Below are positions 18,584 to 27,395 of a stretch of DNA of 64,000 nucleotides, piece after piece. A program made the position numbers and the translations under genes. Position 1 is the first letter of the stretch; each line of letters begins with the position of its first letter. Source of the stretch: JAILEN01 sp036723975 (GTDB lineage: Bacteria; Bacillota; Clostridia; Lachnospirales; Lachnospiraceae); NCBI GenBank assembly GCA_036723975.1, contig DAIMGJ010000005.1, positions 62,001 to 126,000 of the forward strand, read 5' to 3'. The notes under the pieces were generated by a model. That model had not been told where the DNA came from, did no database searches, and worked only from the letters and a program-made list of their open reading frames with translations.

Positions 18584-18979
18584 TTAACCGGCACTCACTT
18601 TAAACTGGCCAGGATCAACGATATTTACTGTGCCGCCATAGGAACACATACACGTGGAACCGAGAGTCAGGGCCGGTTGCCCTCCTATCAGTACTTTCGT
18701 GTTGTTCGGGATCCAGGATCCCGTAGTGGCGGGTACACAAGGCTGTGGTGTAAGTACACCTAAAGCTGCCGCCGTAGCTGCTGCCACTGCCGGATTCGCA
18801 AGTGAGGAACACATTCCACAGCTTCCGATATTTACCGTAGGTGCCGTATCCGCAATCACACACAAAGGCTTTCCTCCCGTTGTCACCTTAAGGTTTGACG
18901 TAGCCTTTAATGTGGCAGGTGTTGTACCAAAGGTACATGTAACATTTGCCATTGTAACCACTGCTTGTGCCAATATCAT
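18584..18979 (-). CDS. PAAR-like spike tip protein, DUF4280 type
   Basis: A 129 to 131-residue protein with MANVTCTFGTTPATLKATSN, GSCGMCSSLANPAVAAATAA, LTPQPCVPATTGSWIPN and GQPALTLGSTCMCSYGGTVN. The spaced Cys residues and the final TLGSTCMCSYGG block are hallmarks of DUF4280, a PAAR-like domain thought to cap the spike and coordinate metal. The ATG at 18979 overlaps the preceding stop (ATGA), but AAAGGAG fits better with the TTG at 18973, which gives MAQAVVTMANV, the typical family start. Unlike some PAAR proteins it has no C-terminal toxin extension. Confidence 0.88.
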   Translation of the reverse strand: MILAQAVVTMANVTCTFGTTPATLKATSNLKVTTGGKPLCVIADTAPTVNIGSCGMCSSLANPAVAAATAAALGVLTPQPCVPATTGSWIPNNTKVLIGGQPALTLGSTCMCSYGGTVNIVDPGQFKVSAG

Positions 18980-19728
18980 TCTCCTTTGCCAAGTTCGACT
19001 CCCTCTAACTGATGGAAGTCAATGATTTGATATCCGGTTTTTCCAACTGTTTCGTACTTCACCAGATAATTAAGATTCTCTCCGTCGTTTAAGACTGCAA
19101 GTATAAAACTGCCGTCCTCTTCAACCTGTCCGAAAATAATGGGACAAATCGGTGCATTTGGAGAGAACTCCTCTCGGATCGGTTCTGAAAGCTTAATGGC
19201 ATCCCCCTTGACCTCATCGGTTACAATAATGTCCTCGAAGGATTCTTTGTCGCCATGAATCAATCCGTAATAGCGACGGTCCAGTGATACTCTCCTGTTG
19301 GGAGAAAACACCGACATCGTCATCTTTTTCGCATCAAAATCCTTGATGCTCGTTACAGGTCTGCCCGGATGGAGGGCTTCAAGTTTTAAAAGTCCGGAAA
19401 GCTTACCCTTAAAGTAAAGGACGTTTTTCCCCACTCTATAATTCTCTGACGGTATCAGGAATACGTCGAGTTCCGGCATATGCTCATCCAAAGACTCATA
19501 CTTCACAGAGATTTTGCGGGAAATGTATCCGAAAACATCTATCTGCATAAGACAATCCTCTCTGCCCATGTTTAAGAATACAAATGCCTCCCGGCCACGT
19601 CTCTCCGGAATGATAAGTTTGTCATCCCGCATAAACCGGATGTTTGATTCGTCCACCGCGTTACCCGTGGTCGCATCATAAATGCTAATCATCAGATCCA
19701 GTCGAACACGGTACTTTCCATCATCCAC
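18976..19728 (-). CDS. CIS-cluster protein of unknown function
   Basis: A 250-residue protein starting with GTG at 19728. It begins YRVRLDLMISIYDATTGNAV and continues with a beta-rich domain (REAFVFLNMGREDCLMQIDV, then GYISRKISVKYE) that looks like a carboxypeptidase-regulatory or Ig-like sandwich. The second half contains SNYRVGK-like and FSPNRRVSLDRRYYG segments. I do not recognise a named family. It sits between the DUF4255 cap gene and the PAAR-like tip gene and is translationally coupled to the latter, so a structural or assembly role is likely. AAAGGAGG lies 17 bases before the start, which is long. No signal peptide or membrane segment is visible. Confidence 0.7.
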   Translation of the reverse strand: MDDGKYRVRLDLMISIYDATTGNAVDESNIRFMRDDKLIIPERRGREAFVFLNMGREDCLMQIDVFGYISRKISVKYESLDEHMPELDVFLIPSENYRVGKNVLYFKGKLSGLLKLEALHPGRPVTSIKDFDAKKMTMSVFSPNRRVSLDRRYYGLIHGDKESFEDIIVTDEVKGDAIKLSEPIREEFSPNAPICPIIFGQVEEDGSFILAVLNDGENLNYLVKYETVGKTGYQIIDFHQLEGVELGKGE

Positions 19729-19784
19729 CTAACCTACTAACCTCCTTTCCCCAAAAACATGCCATAACGTATAACTTATGTATG

Positions 19785-20375
19785 TTACTCAGGCCGTTCG
19801 CCTGTAACATGTAGTGAAAACTCGGCTTCCGTAACCCGCGGAGTATCGATAACCACTTCGCTGGATACAAATACCGGTCCTGCCTTATAAAAAAGGGACA
19901 ACTGATAGGGCTTGTTAATGGCACTCCACACACGAACTTTTTCCTCTAGGCTGATCTTCGCCTGAGATAAAGTAATGGGTGGCTCCTGGGTATCCAACCA
20001 GCTTTGCAACTGATTCGGCAATACCGAATTGTTATCGTTAACAATCTGTGCGCATTTCCCTAAAATCTTTTGAAAATCCTGGTCCTTTAAGCCTGCCTGA
20101 CCACCGGAATTGATAAATACCATATAGTACAAACTGTACGGCTTTGGCGGGGGCTGTAAGGTCAGCTTTCCCCGTCGAATGGTGGGTGGCGGTGCTACGG
20201 TATCGTCCTCTTTGATATCATAGAGATAAAGTCCCATGATATAATCCACGTCCTGAGATGCGGGAGAAGATACCTCGATATTGTTCGGTGAAGGTATGGG
20301 CTCCGGGCACATCTTCTCACGAAGCACGCGTAATATGTAATTGCTCACATCGGAAATAATTGTATAATCTGCCAA
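19785..20375 (-). CDS. CIS cap/tail terminator protein, DUF4255 (Pvc16-like)
   Basis: A 196-residue protein if translation starts at TTG 20375, which has GGGGAG seven bases ahead. An ATG at 20432 is in frame but lies inside the promoter repeat and upstream of the predicted transcript start, so it is rejected. The sequence shows the DUF4255 pattern: ADYTIISDVSNYILRVLREK, EVSSPASQDVDYIMGLYLYD and YSLYYMVFINSGGQAG, then a C-terminal strand region. Pvc16-type proteins close the distal end of sheath and tube. It is the first gene of the structural operon, as in many eCIS loci. The family call is firm. Confidence 0.87.
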   Translation of the reverse strand: MADYTIISDVSNYILRVLREKMCPEPIPSPNNIEVSSPASQDVDYIMGLYLYDIKEDDTVAPPPTIRRGKLTLQPPPKPYSLYYMVFINSGGQAGLKDQDFQKILGKCAQIVNDNNSVLPNQLQSWLDTQEPPITLSQAKISLEEKVRVWSAINKPYQLSLFYKAGPVFVSSEVVIDTPRVTEAEFSLHVTGERPE

Positions 20376-20408
20376 GACACTTCTCCCCTTTTCGTTCTTG
20401 TTATGTGT

Positions 20409-20441
20409 ATCATAGCAAAACCTACGTAACAAAAGCGCAAC
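20409..20441 (-). promoter_or_regulatory. Direct-repeat promoter of the CIS structural operon
   Basis: Reading the minus strand: GTTGCGC, TTTT, GTTACGT, nine bases, then TATGAT preceded by TGC. The heptamers are direct repeats 11 bp apart, just upstream of an extended -10, and no -35 consensus is present. The same arrangement occurs at 27131-27163, 40073-40105 and 46578-46610. It starts three bases after the stop codon of the 2192-residue gene and leaves a 5' leader of about 27 bases before the TTG of the cap gene. The layout matches SARP-activated promoters, and the likely activator is the response regulator at 47781-48572 (inference). Confidence 0.8.
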
Positions 20442-20443
20442 AG

Positions 20444-23400
20444 CTATTCATCACTTAACATCATTTTTTCTTCCAAGGCTTCTACAATCTTTCGAATCTT
20501 CGGTTCCATTCCGGAGGTAATCAGAATCGCCATATCCGTACCCTTAATATAACGGCCGGATACGTACATGAATTTCTTTGCATCCTCTTTGCACAAATAG
20601 GTATATTCCGTATCCTCTCCACCGCGTACATACTTATCCGTCTGTCTTGTTGCCGCGATACTTAGGCTGTCCTTTTCTCCGTTATTCTTAAGTACACTCT
20701 TTGATCCGTTGGTAAAGGTATAGCTTGCAGAGCCACCGAATACCTGCGTCATGGTGGTAAGCTCCGTATCGTTTTCCTTAACGTAACGGAAACCGGAGGT
20801 TCTTCTGCAATTATCCACCGCTGCCATGGATACATATTCCGTGGACTTATCTGCACGGTACTGTTCATAGACATAGGAACTTCCGTCGGATAACAGCTGA
20901 TTTAGCAAATCATTAATGGCTTTTGTCAAATCATCATCCGGATTGGTATCCGCGATTTCAGAAAGAGCTTCTACGGCTGCTGCGATCTCTTCATCCGTAG
21001 CATCCTCAATTCCATGTCCTAATCCATCATTAATACCATCATCGATATCTATGGAAGAAATATCCGTTCCACTTCCGGAAGGTGTCTTTCCGCCACCAAC
21101 CTCTCCACCGGTAGGAGCCGGATTTATAATCGCATCCTTGTTTGCAGGATTTTTAACTTTCTCCAGTTCTTTTTCCAACTCTTCCATCGGTCCGCCCGTA
21201 TTGATAAACTTCGGCAAATCCTGGTTGATGTCGTATTCCGGATTTTCAATCTCCTCCAAAATCAAATCCATAATTTCCTGCTCCGGTTTCGGACGAGAGT
21301 TTGGATCAATGTCGGTGGGTCCTAAATCATCCGGGTTGTTGTTCTTACCGGCATTAGAATCGTCACCGCTTCCGCCACCGTTTTTAATCTTGCTTAAAAG
21401 ATCATCAATCTTTTTGGCTCGCTTTAAGTCACCTTCTTCTAAGGCTTCTTCACGATCTTGTATCAGTTCTGCTTCCCTGCTGTCCGTGTCGTCGTCGTCT
21501 AAGCCTTCTCCTGCCAATTCCTTTAGAGCACGAAGGAGGTTTTCCAACCAGGTAATGTGCGCCTGAATCAGCTCTGTCTTTCCTTCATTAGCAAAGGTAG
21601 TCTCTAAGCTGTAGGCATACTCCAAGCGATTCTCCACAAAGATCATGGAGTTTTCGATGGTGTCTCTTTCCGTAATGGCGCGAATGTAATAATGATAATC
21701 ATCCATGCGCTCCTCGGTCTTATCTGTGGTAAAGTCACTCATGGCAAAGGGAACCAAATATCCCTCTAAAAGAGAGATTTCTCTTGCACTGTGAACCACA
21801 CTTCCACCCTCGATATTGGTTAGATCCACAATCATCTGAAGATAAGGCATGGCTGCATCTTTATTCGTAGCATTTCTTGCCACCTTACGGGACATTAAAA
21901 ATCCGGTATAATCCGCAGCCGTCTCACCTCGGCTCATGGCCTGCTTGGTATAGCTTGCATAAGAGGTCTCGCAAGCTTCATAAGCAGAATCAATGGTATT
22001 CGTCAAAGTCTCATCGTCGGAATAAAGTTTTAGGAAACCGCGATAATTCTTCATGTTCGAAAATTTGCGTCCCATATCAGGATTTCCGGATTCTGCCGCA
22101 TCCCGAAGGGTATTTAATGTAGGTGACGGACCAAAGGAAGAAATATGAACGGCATCCACATAGTCCAATGAGCGATACAAGGCATCCGCCTCTGCCAATT
22201 GAATCGCCAATTCCGCTACCGGTTCTCCATAGTAATCATCAATGGCATCCTTTAATTCCTGTAATCTCTTTTCTCCCTCGTCCAGTGCTTTTTTTGCTTC
22301 ATCAATTACATTCTGCTGTGCTTCCACACGAATCTGATATCCATGGTTCAGGATTTCCTGACTATAAGTCATATCCGTCCATGCATAAATCATATTCTGA
22401 TCCGCTTCGTCTTCCTCTGCAAAAAGATCATTTAGGATTCTTTCATTTTGGCGGATAGAATCCAAAACAGAATCCAACTGAGTCTGAAGCTGTGCCTTAG
22501 CAGCGTCTTCGGCGGCTTTGGCAGCATCCAGTTCAGCGGCCCAAGCAGCCTCTTTTTGTGCCATATAAGAATCAAAATTCCCCTGTGTAATGTCATAATC
22601 CAAGAATCCGTATTGAGACAATGCTTCGTCGAATTCAGTTAATACTTCGATATAATTTACATAATCGGAATTTTTCTCCAAGCCTGCGATTTTCTTCTCT
22701 GTCTCATTTCTGTCATTTTGCAATTTTTCCAACAGCTTGGCCGTATCCTCTTTGTATTTTTCTTTCAGTGTTTTCCTTACATCGGATATCTGGCTGTTTA
22801 AACCTTCCAACTCACTTTGAGCAAGTTCAAGGTCTCTTTGTGTTGTCTCGTAGCCGTTTTTGTATTGCGCCAATCTATCGTATACTTGTTTTACTTTATT
22901 TAAGTTTTCACGATCTTTGGTATGCGTGTCTTTTACCGTAGATTCCTGATTGATTTCCAATTCGATTGAAGCAGCGGTTTCTGTTAAAGCAGCTACTACT
23001 TCCTCTTGTTTTTTGCTTTCTTTTTGCTTATTCAACCAAACTTCTCTTGCAGCGGAATAAGATGCGTTTTTCGCCGTTGTATTCTCCGCGGCCTTTTTCG
23101 TCCACTCATCCATAATGGACGTCAGTCGTTGCTGTTGCTTTTCATAGACTCTTTGAAGATGCTCGTTTTCGCTTTTTTGCTCTTCCATAGCCGATACATC
23201 AATATCCACACCACTGAGTCGTTCCTCTAAATAAGTCTTCAGTTCTGCAAGTGTTCGTCTGTTGGCAGCATCTGCCACATAGGTGGAAAGTCCCGGAATC
23301 TTGGCTAAAAGTTCATCCGCACGGGCTCCGAATTCCGCTTCGATTTCCTCTTGGAACTCTTTTAATACCGCATTGTTTGCAGCAAGGGTTTCATCAATTT

Positions 23401-26400
23401 TTGCAGTTTTTTTCTGATTATCGGATACTCTGGTCTGATACACCTGCTTTGCCTGTAACAGACGCTCCTGTCTGATTTGACCCTCTCGATCAAGTTTATT
23501 CTGAGCTGCCGTAATCGCCTGCTTTAACGCAGCGATTTCTCCTTCATGAGCCGTCTCCCATGCAGCAAGTTTTATTTGCCAATTAGCCAACTCCTCTTCA
23601 TGACTTTTTTTTATGCCCTGCACCTTCTCCACATAGTTTTGCACCGGTGTACCATTTAATGAATTGGCATAGAGCTCGTTTTCTTTTTCCAAAAGCTCTG
23701 CGTATTTTTTCTTTGCATATACAGTAAAGTCACTTCCCGGTACATAATCGGTCAATCCGTTTTTTTCGCAATACTCAGGAAATCTTTCAACATCCTGAAG
23801 ACGACGCACCATCGAATTCTTTTGCCGGGATAGCATCTCTGCTTCTTCCTCAGCTCTTTCATCAAGATGAAACGCATTTCTTATCCACTTCGACCATCTA
23901 TCATACTGATGCTTAACCTCTTCAATTTCATTCTCCAAGTCACTGATTTTTTTGTTCATCTGGTCGATCCAGCCTTGGTAAGTCAGATTGGAATAACCAA
24001 TCAACATGTCATAAATTCTTTTTGTTTGAGTCAGTTTCTGTCTTTCTGTATCAAGTTCTCTTAATGCAGCATCCAGTTCCTTCTGCGCTTTATCATCCAC
24101 GCCTTCAAGGGAAGCGATTTCGGTAAGATTGATTTCACTTTCCGTTAATGCTCCCCTGGCTGCTACTTGATTTGACTCTATATTCAATCCATCTGCAGAC
24201 ACCAAGCTTTGATTCATTTCTGCAAGCTGTGTTTTATTTGCAGTTATTCTTTCACGGATTTCATCTGCCGATTCATCATCCGGATCTAATGTGGCGAGCA
24301 AACTTACATCATCGGAAATCGCTGTGGAAATCGTATTTTTTTGTTCTAAATAGCCTGCCCTTTGTTTTATGGTTTCTTCATTTTTCAAATAAGGAGCCAT
24401 CTTGCTGATAATAGCTTCATATGTAGCAATGGTATTCTTTTCTTCGGTAATCTTCTTTTGAATACCATCCGGCTCCGCACCGTTCATATATGCATAAAGA
24501 TCATATTCTGCTTTTGAAGCTGCAGACTGCCATTTTTCATCCCATTCATCTTCTTCTTTGTTAATCGCAGCCACATCATCATCATAGGCTCCCATAAAGG
24601 TCAAAGCCTCTGCGGCATATGTTTTTTTCTCAGCAAGAAGTGCAGAGTTTGCTTTTATGATTTCAAGCTGTGCCTGCTGTGCTTCCGTTAAGGCAACGTT
24701 AATAAGCTCCAATCGTTTTTCGATGGAGTTTCTGGTATTTCCATAGGCTTCTCTTCTGATTTCATCTTCTACGGTAACGGTAGATGCTTTTATGATAAGA
24801 ACATCCAATTCATCTACTTCATCCTGTAAAACCGCAATCTGTGCCTCTAGACAATCCCATGCAGGCATCAAGGGCAGAATCATAGCATCCTTTGCTCTGA
24901 TTTGTGCCTTATTCGTAGCGATTTGTTCCTTCATGGAGGAAATCATGGTCTCATGCTGTTCGATATATTTCTCACAGGCAATTACTTCTTCATGCTTTGT
25001 ACTTACCTCATTTAACTTTGTCTCATAGGTAGGCAAATACTCGTTATAGGCATTATTTGCTTCCTCTAATTTGCGAAGGGATTCCTGGAAAGGCTCACTT
25101 AAAGATGCAATTTCTTCCTGCTTTTCCCGGATAGACGCATCGATGGAAGCATCGTCTAATGCAAGCTGAGAATAGAGAGCCTCCTTTAAATCATTATAGG
25201 ACTGTCGCAATCCCTCTAATGAATCCCCTAAAGCCAAATCCTCCTGCAACTGATCCATCTCAGCTTTTAACGCTTTCCTTGCCTGTGTGACAGATTCCAA
25301 GTTTGCAGACAAAGTATCAATGATCTTTTGCGATACAGCCACCTGATGATCCAAATCCGTCTTCTTTTCCGGATCGTAAATCTTTCCCGCGTCTACCGAT
25401 GCGGTTAATCGGCTGGAAGTATAAACATCTGCCTCTGCCTTTAATGCATCATGCTGTGTGGTCTCTGCACGGATTGCAGCTTCCAATCTGGCGATATTGC
25501 TTTCCCACTTTTCGATTTGAGCAATGCCCTCATAGTATTCTTCCTCACGGAGTTCTGCCTTTGTATAGCGATCTGTTTTTTCCTGAATTTCGGCAGCTAA
25601 TTCCGCAAGCTTTGCCTCAGCCTCTTCTTTATTTGTTTTCTTTTGTTTTCGTAAGTCTTTGATTTCGTTTTTTAAAGCACCCTGAGAATCATCCAATTCC
25701 GTACTTTCATCCACGATCTCATCCAGCGCGGTATTCAAGCGATTATACTCTTCCTCAATGGATGTAAACTCCTCTTCCAAAACCGCCAGTTCCCGATTCA
25801 GTTGATAAAGCTTTTCCTCGGGATCCTCCTGTTTATAGGTAGCGTTTTCCTCATCCATCAGAGTCTGAAGTTCAGTATTTTCGTCCTCTAAAGCATTGAT
25901 TTCCTGGCGTAGTTTTTTCACAGGTGCCTCAGCCCGATCGGAGGATGCCGACATCTCCATCATCTGAGCATTAATCTCCTCACGGCGAAGGGTAAGCTCC
26001 TCAATCAAATCCGAACGATTTTGAAGAAAGCTTCCTGTGATATTCTCATTTTGTGTCAGGTTATAATAAATCTCTGCACGGCGGGCGGCATCCACCTGTG
26101 CGGATACGTAAAGTACCGCATCTGCCTCCTCGTTTAGCTTTTCGTCTGCGAACTGGGTAAATAAGGCATTTAAGCTTTCCAATTCAGAGTCTGCTTTGTC
26201 CGTCACCTTATCCCGGACATTGGGGAAATTCCGCATTACCATCATAAGATCTGCGTATTCGATAGGGAAATTCGATGGAGAAAGCTTCATGGCATCATCC
26301 CAAAGATCCTCCAATTTCTTCGGGTCGGAAGATACTGTTTGATACTGCTGATAGGCTTCTGCTACATCCAAAGTCTCACGATCGTAAGTATCCAGATTAT

Positions 26401-27022
26401 CGTATTCAAAAAACCATGAAAGCATCTGTCTGCGATAGCTTTCGGAAGATGAAGATGAATCCGTCTGCAAAAGATCCCTATAGTATTCCTCAATTCCGTC
26501 TAATTCCGGGATGTTTTCCATCTCATAAGGATCCGGAGTGGAGAATACATCCATGGGATTTCCTGATTCCGGATCTCTTGGAATGCCGTCATCTCCTACC
26601 ACGCAGGTAATTAAATACGGGAACAAATCATTTTCCGTCACGCTTCCGGACGCAGCCGTAATATTATTTAAATTGGTGGCGTCTTTAATGTTCTTCCACT
26701 GGCCACCGTCTAACTCGGAGGTATAGAATGCAATATGCTGATCGTATGTATCTCTGGATTTTAGCGCCAACTGATAAACCTGAGGTGTGACACCCTTCGC
26801 GCTCATAAGATAGGTGCCCACGAAAAGCCATGAAACAGGCACCGTATTTTTTAATTTTACTGTGTAGTATTCATAGGTAATGGCCTTTGAAGCCTCTGCC
26901 TTTACCTGTGACATGGAAGCCAAAGAACCGTCAAAATGCGCAAAAATGCCACTTGTCACCAATATCACGGTGGCAAGCAGCATTGCTATCATTCTTTTTG
27001 CTCCCCGAATCCATTTTTTCAT
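20444..27022 (-). CDS. Giant exported coiled-coil protein of the CIS island
   Basis: A 2192-residue protein of unknown function. The N-terminus (MKKWIRGAKRMIAMLLATVI, then LVTSGIFAH) is a signal peptide or membrane anchor. A conserved N-terminal module follows at about 50-190 (VSWLFVGTYLMSAKGVTPQV, then VVGDDGIPRDPESGNPMDVF). Residues about 330-1560 are dominated by long coiled coils, and a Pro/Gly/Asp-rich linker lies near 1870-1990. The C-terminal module (2050-2192) has EYVSMAAVDNCRRTSGFRYV and FGGSASYTFTNGSKSVLKNN. Both end modules are shared with the 1322-residue protein at 32962-36930. The ATG at 27022 has a poor ribosome binding site; an in-frame ATG at 26992 has GGGGAG ahead but would shorten the basic n-region. 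It may bridge membrane and cell wall or form a surface fibre or channel (inference). Confidence 0.85.
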   Translation of the reverse strand: MKKWIRGAKRMIAMLLATVILVTSGIFAHFDGSLASMSQVKAEASKAITYEYYTVKLKNTVPVSWLFVGTYLMSAKGVTPQVYQLALKSRDTYDQHIAFYTSELDGGQWKNIKDATNLNNITAASGSVTENDLFPYLITCVVGDDGIPRDPESGNPMDVFSTPDPYEMENIPELDGIEEYYRDLLQTDSSSSSESYRRQMLSWFFEYDNLDTYDRETLDVAEAYQQYQTVSSDPKKLEDLWDDAMKLSPSNFPIEYADLMMVMRNFPNVRDKVTDKADSELESLNALFTQFADEKLNEEADAVLYVSAQVDAARRAEIYYNLTQNENITGSFLQNRSDLIEELTLRREEINAQMMEMSASSDRAEAPVKKLRQEINALEDENTELQTLMDEENATYKQEDPEEKLYQLNRELAVLEEEFTSIEEEYNRLNTALDEIVDESTELDDSQGALKNEIKDLRKQKKTNKEEAEAKLAELAAEIQEKTDRYTKAELREEEYYEGIAQIEKWESNIARLEAAIRAETTQHDALKAEADVYTSSRLTASVDAGKIYDPEKKTDLDHQVAVSQKIIDTLSANLESVTQARKALKAEMDQLQEDLALGDSLEGLRQSYNDLKEALYSQLALDDASIDASIREKQEEIASLSEPFQESLRKLEEANNAYNEYLPTYETKLNEVSTKHEEVIACEKYIEQHETMISSMKEQIATNKAQIRAKDAMILPLMPAWDCLEAQIAVLQDEVDELDVLIIKASTVTVEDEIRREAYGNTRNSIEKRLELINVALTEAQQAQLEIIKANSALLAEKKTYAAEALTFMGAYDDDVAAINKEEDEWDEKWQSAASKAEYDLYAYMNGAEPDGIQKKITEEKNTIATYEAIISKMAPYLKNEETIKQRAGYLEQKNTISTAISDDVSLLATLDPDDESADEIRERITANKTQLAEMNQSLVSADGLNIESNQVAARGALTESEINLTEIASLEGVDDKAQKELDAALRELDTERQKLTQTKRIYDMLIGYSNLTYQGWIDQMNKKISDLENEIEEVKHQYDRWSKWIRNAFHLDERAEEEAEMLSRQKNSMVRRLQDVERFPEYCEKNGLTDYVPGSDFTVYAKKKYAELLEKENELYANSLNGTPVQNYVEKVQGIKKSHEEELANWQIKLAAWETAHEGEIAALKQAITAAQNKLDREGQIRQERLLQAKQVYQTRVSDNQKKTAKIDETLAANNAVLKEFQEEIEAEFGARADELLAKIPGLSTYVADAANRRTLAELKTYLEERLSGVDIDVSAMEEQKSENEHLQRVYEKQQQRLTSIMDEWTKKAAENTTAKNASYSAAREVWLNKQKESKKQEEVVAALTETAASIELEINQESTVKDTHTKDRENLNKVKQVYDRLAQYKNGYETTQRDLELAQSELEGLNSQISDVRKTLKEKYKEDTAKLLEKLQNDRNETEKKIAGLEKNSDYVNYIEVLTEFDEALSQYGFLDYDITQGNFDSYMAQKEAAWAAELDAAKAAEDAAKAQLQTQLDSVLDSIRQNERILNDLFAEEDEADQNMIYAWTDMTYSQEILNHGYQIRVEAQQNVIDEAKKALDEGEKRLQELKDAIDDYYGEPVAELAIQLAEADALYRSLDYVDAVHISSFGPSPTLNTLRDAAESGNPDMGRKFSNMKNYRGFLKLYSDDETLTNTIDSAYEACETSYASYTKQAMSRGETAADYTGFLMSRKVARNATNKDAAMPYLQMIVDLTNIEGGSVVHSAREISLLEGYLVPFAMSDFTTDKTEERMDDYHYYIRAITERDTIENSMIFVENRLEYAYSLETTFANEGKTELIQAHITWLENLLRALKELAGEGLDDDDTDSREAELIQDREEALEEGDLKRAKKIDDLLSKIKNGGGSGDDSNAGKNNNPDDLGPTDIDPNSRPKPEQEIMDLILEEIENPEYDINQDLPKFINTGGPMEELEKELEKVKNPANKDAIINPAPTGGEVGGGKTPSGSGTDISSIDIDDGINDGLGHGIEDATDEEIAAAVEALSEIADTNPDDDLTKAINDLLNQLLSDGSSYVYEQYRADKSTEYVSMAAVDNCRRTSGFRYVKENDTELTTMTQVFGGSASYTFTNGSKSVLKNNGEKDSLSIAATRQTDKYVRGGEDTEYTYLCKEDAKKFMYVSGRYIKGTDMAILITSGMEPKIRKIVEALEEKMMLSDE

Positions 27023-27033
27023 ATCACTGAGTT

Positions 27034-27121
27034 AGAAGACAGGGGACGGTTCTCTGTCTTCCCCATATTGTAATTTTTCATCACTCTCATCCGAAGACAG
27101 AGAACCGTCCCTCTGTCTTCT
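27034..27121. repeat. Palindromic repeat pair in the leader of the giant gene
   Basis: Two arms of 28 and 29 bases (27034-27061 and 27093-27121) are near-perfect inverted copies; the right arm reversed has one extra base. Each arm is itself flanked by AGAAGAC and GTCTTCT and can fold alone. The core is GGGACGGTTCTCTGTC. A related single unit lies at 55184-55213. The family looks like a dispersed palindromic element (REP or MITE remnant). It fills the space between the promoter at 27131-27163 and the start codon at 27022, so the transcript should begin with a strong hairpin. Confidence 0.8.
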
Positions 27122-27130
27122 CTTAATTAA

Positions 27131-27163
27131 AATCTATCACAGTTCATGTAACAAATCCGCAAC
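27131..27163 (-). promoter_or_regulatory. Direct-repeat promoter before the giant exported protein
   Basis: Minus strand: GTTGCGG, ATTT, GTTACAT, nine bases, TAGATT preceded by TGA. This is the most divergent of the four copies (two changes in the heptamers), but spacing and extended -10 are identical. The predicted transcript start lies within a few bases of the palindromic repeat. About 100 bases separate it from the start codon. Weaker heptamers may mean weaker regulator binding than at the other three sites. Confidence 0.7.
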
Positions 27164-27179
27164 AGTCCCCCTGCTACAC

Positions 27180-27379
27180 CTACGCAAATACTTTGTCGAT
27201 GAGCGTCTTGGTCTCCTCGTTCGGGCAACGCAAAATCACATTCCCCTTAAAATCTTTATCCTTTACAAGCATCTCTGCCGAATACTTCCGAAAGACTTTT
27301 TATCACTTCCTCTGCAGTGACTTTTTCCTTCTCTGACATAGTAAGGTTTCATTTCTAAATCCTTGTAAATTGAATCCAT
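27180..27379 (-). pseudogene. Small frameshifted ORF behind the phosphatase gene
   Basis: The ORF opened by the ATG at 27339 reads MSEKEKVTAEEVIK and then stops soon. Shifting frame by one base in the run of five A residues joins it to KVFRKYSAEMLVKDKDFKGN, continuing to TLIDKVFA and a stop at 27180-27182. The joined product of about 54 residues looks like a coherent soluble protein. A second in-frame ATG for a different reading exists at 27377-27379. I do not recognise a family; the sequence does not look like a STAS-domain antagonist. It may be a pseudogene, a sequencing error, or a real frameshift. The rest of 27023-27395 holds the promoter and repeat listed separately. Confidence 0.4.
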
Positions 27380-27395
27380 GTCACAAACTCCCCTT

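Noticed and set aside
1..20375. Prophage or phage-tail bacteriocin (diffocin/pyocin type)
   Set aside because: Capsid, portal, terminase, integrase, holin and lysin genes are absent, and the particle genes include eCIS markers (DUF4255, DUF4280, DUF6760-like, CIS_tube, eCIS AAA+ ATPase). A bacteriocin would normally carry lysis genes and a tail fibre.
20376..20432. Upstream ATG start of the DUF4255 gene
   Set aside because: It would begin inside the direct-repeat promoter and before the predicted transcript start; the TTG at 20375 has a proper ribosome binding site and gives the usual family N-terminus.
20916..21566. Plus-strand ORF of 216 residues opposite the giant gene
   Set aside because: It is a shadow of the minus-strand Asp/Gly/Glu-rich linker, Ser- and Pro-rich without a ribosome binding site or operon context.
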